Below are positions 63,659 to 64,000 of a stretch of DNA of 64,000 nt, piece after piece. The DNA comes from Synergistaceae bacterium UBA6101 (GTDB taxonomy: Bacteria; Synergistota; Synergistia; Synergistales; Synergistaceae). The translations under genes were made by a program, and so were the position numbers. Location: positions 1-64,000 of the forward strand of contig DIWR01000024.1 in the NCBI GenBank assembly GCA_002428495.1, in the 5' to 3' direction. Below the pieces are notes generated by a model. It did no database searches. It saw only the letters and a list, made by a program, of their open reading frames with translations, and had not been told where the DNA came from. How positions within the stretch are numbered: position 1 is the first letter of the stretch; every line of letters starts with the position of its first letter.

Positions 63659-64000
63659 TTACCTCATCAGCTGCAGCAGCCCCATGCTGAAGATCGGGAA
63701 ATATGTAAAGAGCAGCAGGCAGCCTACCATTGCAACGAAAGCCGGGATGATCTCCCTTGAAATACTTTCTATGCTCTCCCCTGATATCGCAGATGCAACG
63801 AAGAGGTTGATCCCGTATGGCGGCGAAATAAAACCGCAGGCAAGGTTGACAGTGATTATAAGTCCAAAGTGTATCGGGTCTATCCCGATCATCTTGACTA
63901 CCGGAAGCAGTATAGGCGTCAGGATGATGACAGCGGCTATGTTGTCCACGAAGCATCCGATAATCAGCAGGAATACGTTGATGATCATGAGAAGGAGAAA
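63659..64000 (-). CDS. dctM: TRAP transporter large permease (DctM), C-terminal part
   Basis: The open frame runs to the window edge and encodes the last 113 residues of a DctM-family permease, with the motifs DNIAAVIILTPILLPV, GIDPIHFGLIITVNLACG and SPPYGINLFVASAI. Together with DctP and DctQ it imports organic acids using an ion gradient. Upstream genes are outside the window. A hairpin terminator follows the stop. Confidence 0.93.
   Translation of the reverse strand, partial: FLLLMIINVFLLIIGCFVDNIAAVIILTPILLPVVKMIGIDPIHFGLIITVNLACGFISPPYGINLFVASAISGESIESISREIIPAFVAMVGCLLLFTYFPIFSMGLLQLMR

Noticed and set aside
63594..63956. 120-codon frame overlapping the TRAP permease gene
   Set aside because: Frame-shifted shadow of dctM, running through its terminator.

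Overview
The window looks like a chromosomal segment of an anaerobic, didermic bacterium, most likely a member of the Synergistota. I base this on protein style from memory, not on a search. Supporting traits are moderate GC, an outer-membrane type II secretion system and AsmA-like protein, B12-dependent methionine synthesis, a TRAP transporter, asparaginase and other amino-acid-linked genes. No CRISPR array, prophage or insertion sequence was recognised.

Region 1 (1-19.9 kb) is the transcription/translation core: tRNA-Leu, then rpoB-rpoC-L7Ae-rpsL-rpsG-fusA-tuf-rpmG-tRNA-Trp-secE-nusG-rplK-rplA, a reverse-strand exported protein, rplJ-rplL, a reverse-strand phosphodiester-glycosidase-like protein, and tRNA-Ala. 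The order is permuted relative to the usual secE-nusG-rplKAJL-rpoBC-rpsLG-fusA-tuf. Control elements are readable in the DNA: consensus promoters, a terminator overlapping the rpoB promoter, an L1-type leader before rplA and an L10-type leader plus attenuator before rplJ. RpoC carries about 290 extra residues near its C-terminus, made of repeated modules.

Region 2 (20-30 kb) is an AsmA/TamB-like envelope gene followed by a tightly overlapping block cobU-cobS-HAD phosphatase-metF-metH activation domain-metH. It couples the end of cobalamin synthesis to cobalamin-dependent methionine synthesis, with MetH split into two proteins.

Region 3 (30-50.5 kb) holds mixed single genes and pairs: a TPR membrane protein, a DUF2156 protein, exported cyclophilin, a nucleoside kinase, a SNF2 helicase with a SWIM zinc-finger partner, a deaminase, an MFS transporter, a nitronate monooxygenase-like protein, asparaginase, a two-gene AmmeMemoRadiSam locus (radical SAM plus a LigB-AMMECR1 fusion), a Sel1-repeat protein, RidA plus threonine synthase, an amidinotransferase-family gene with two in-frame TGA codons, and a CPBP protease.

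Region 4 (50.5-63.4 kb) is a type II secretion locus. gspG and a LysM/M23 peptidase are on the + strand. On the - strand lie an Lgt-family gene and gspJ-K-L-M-N-C-I and gspD-E-F. The window closes inside a TRAP transporter large permease gene.
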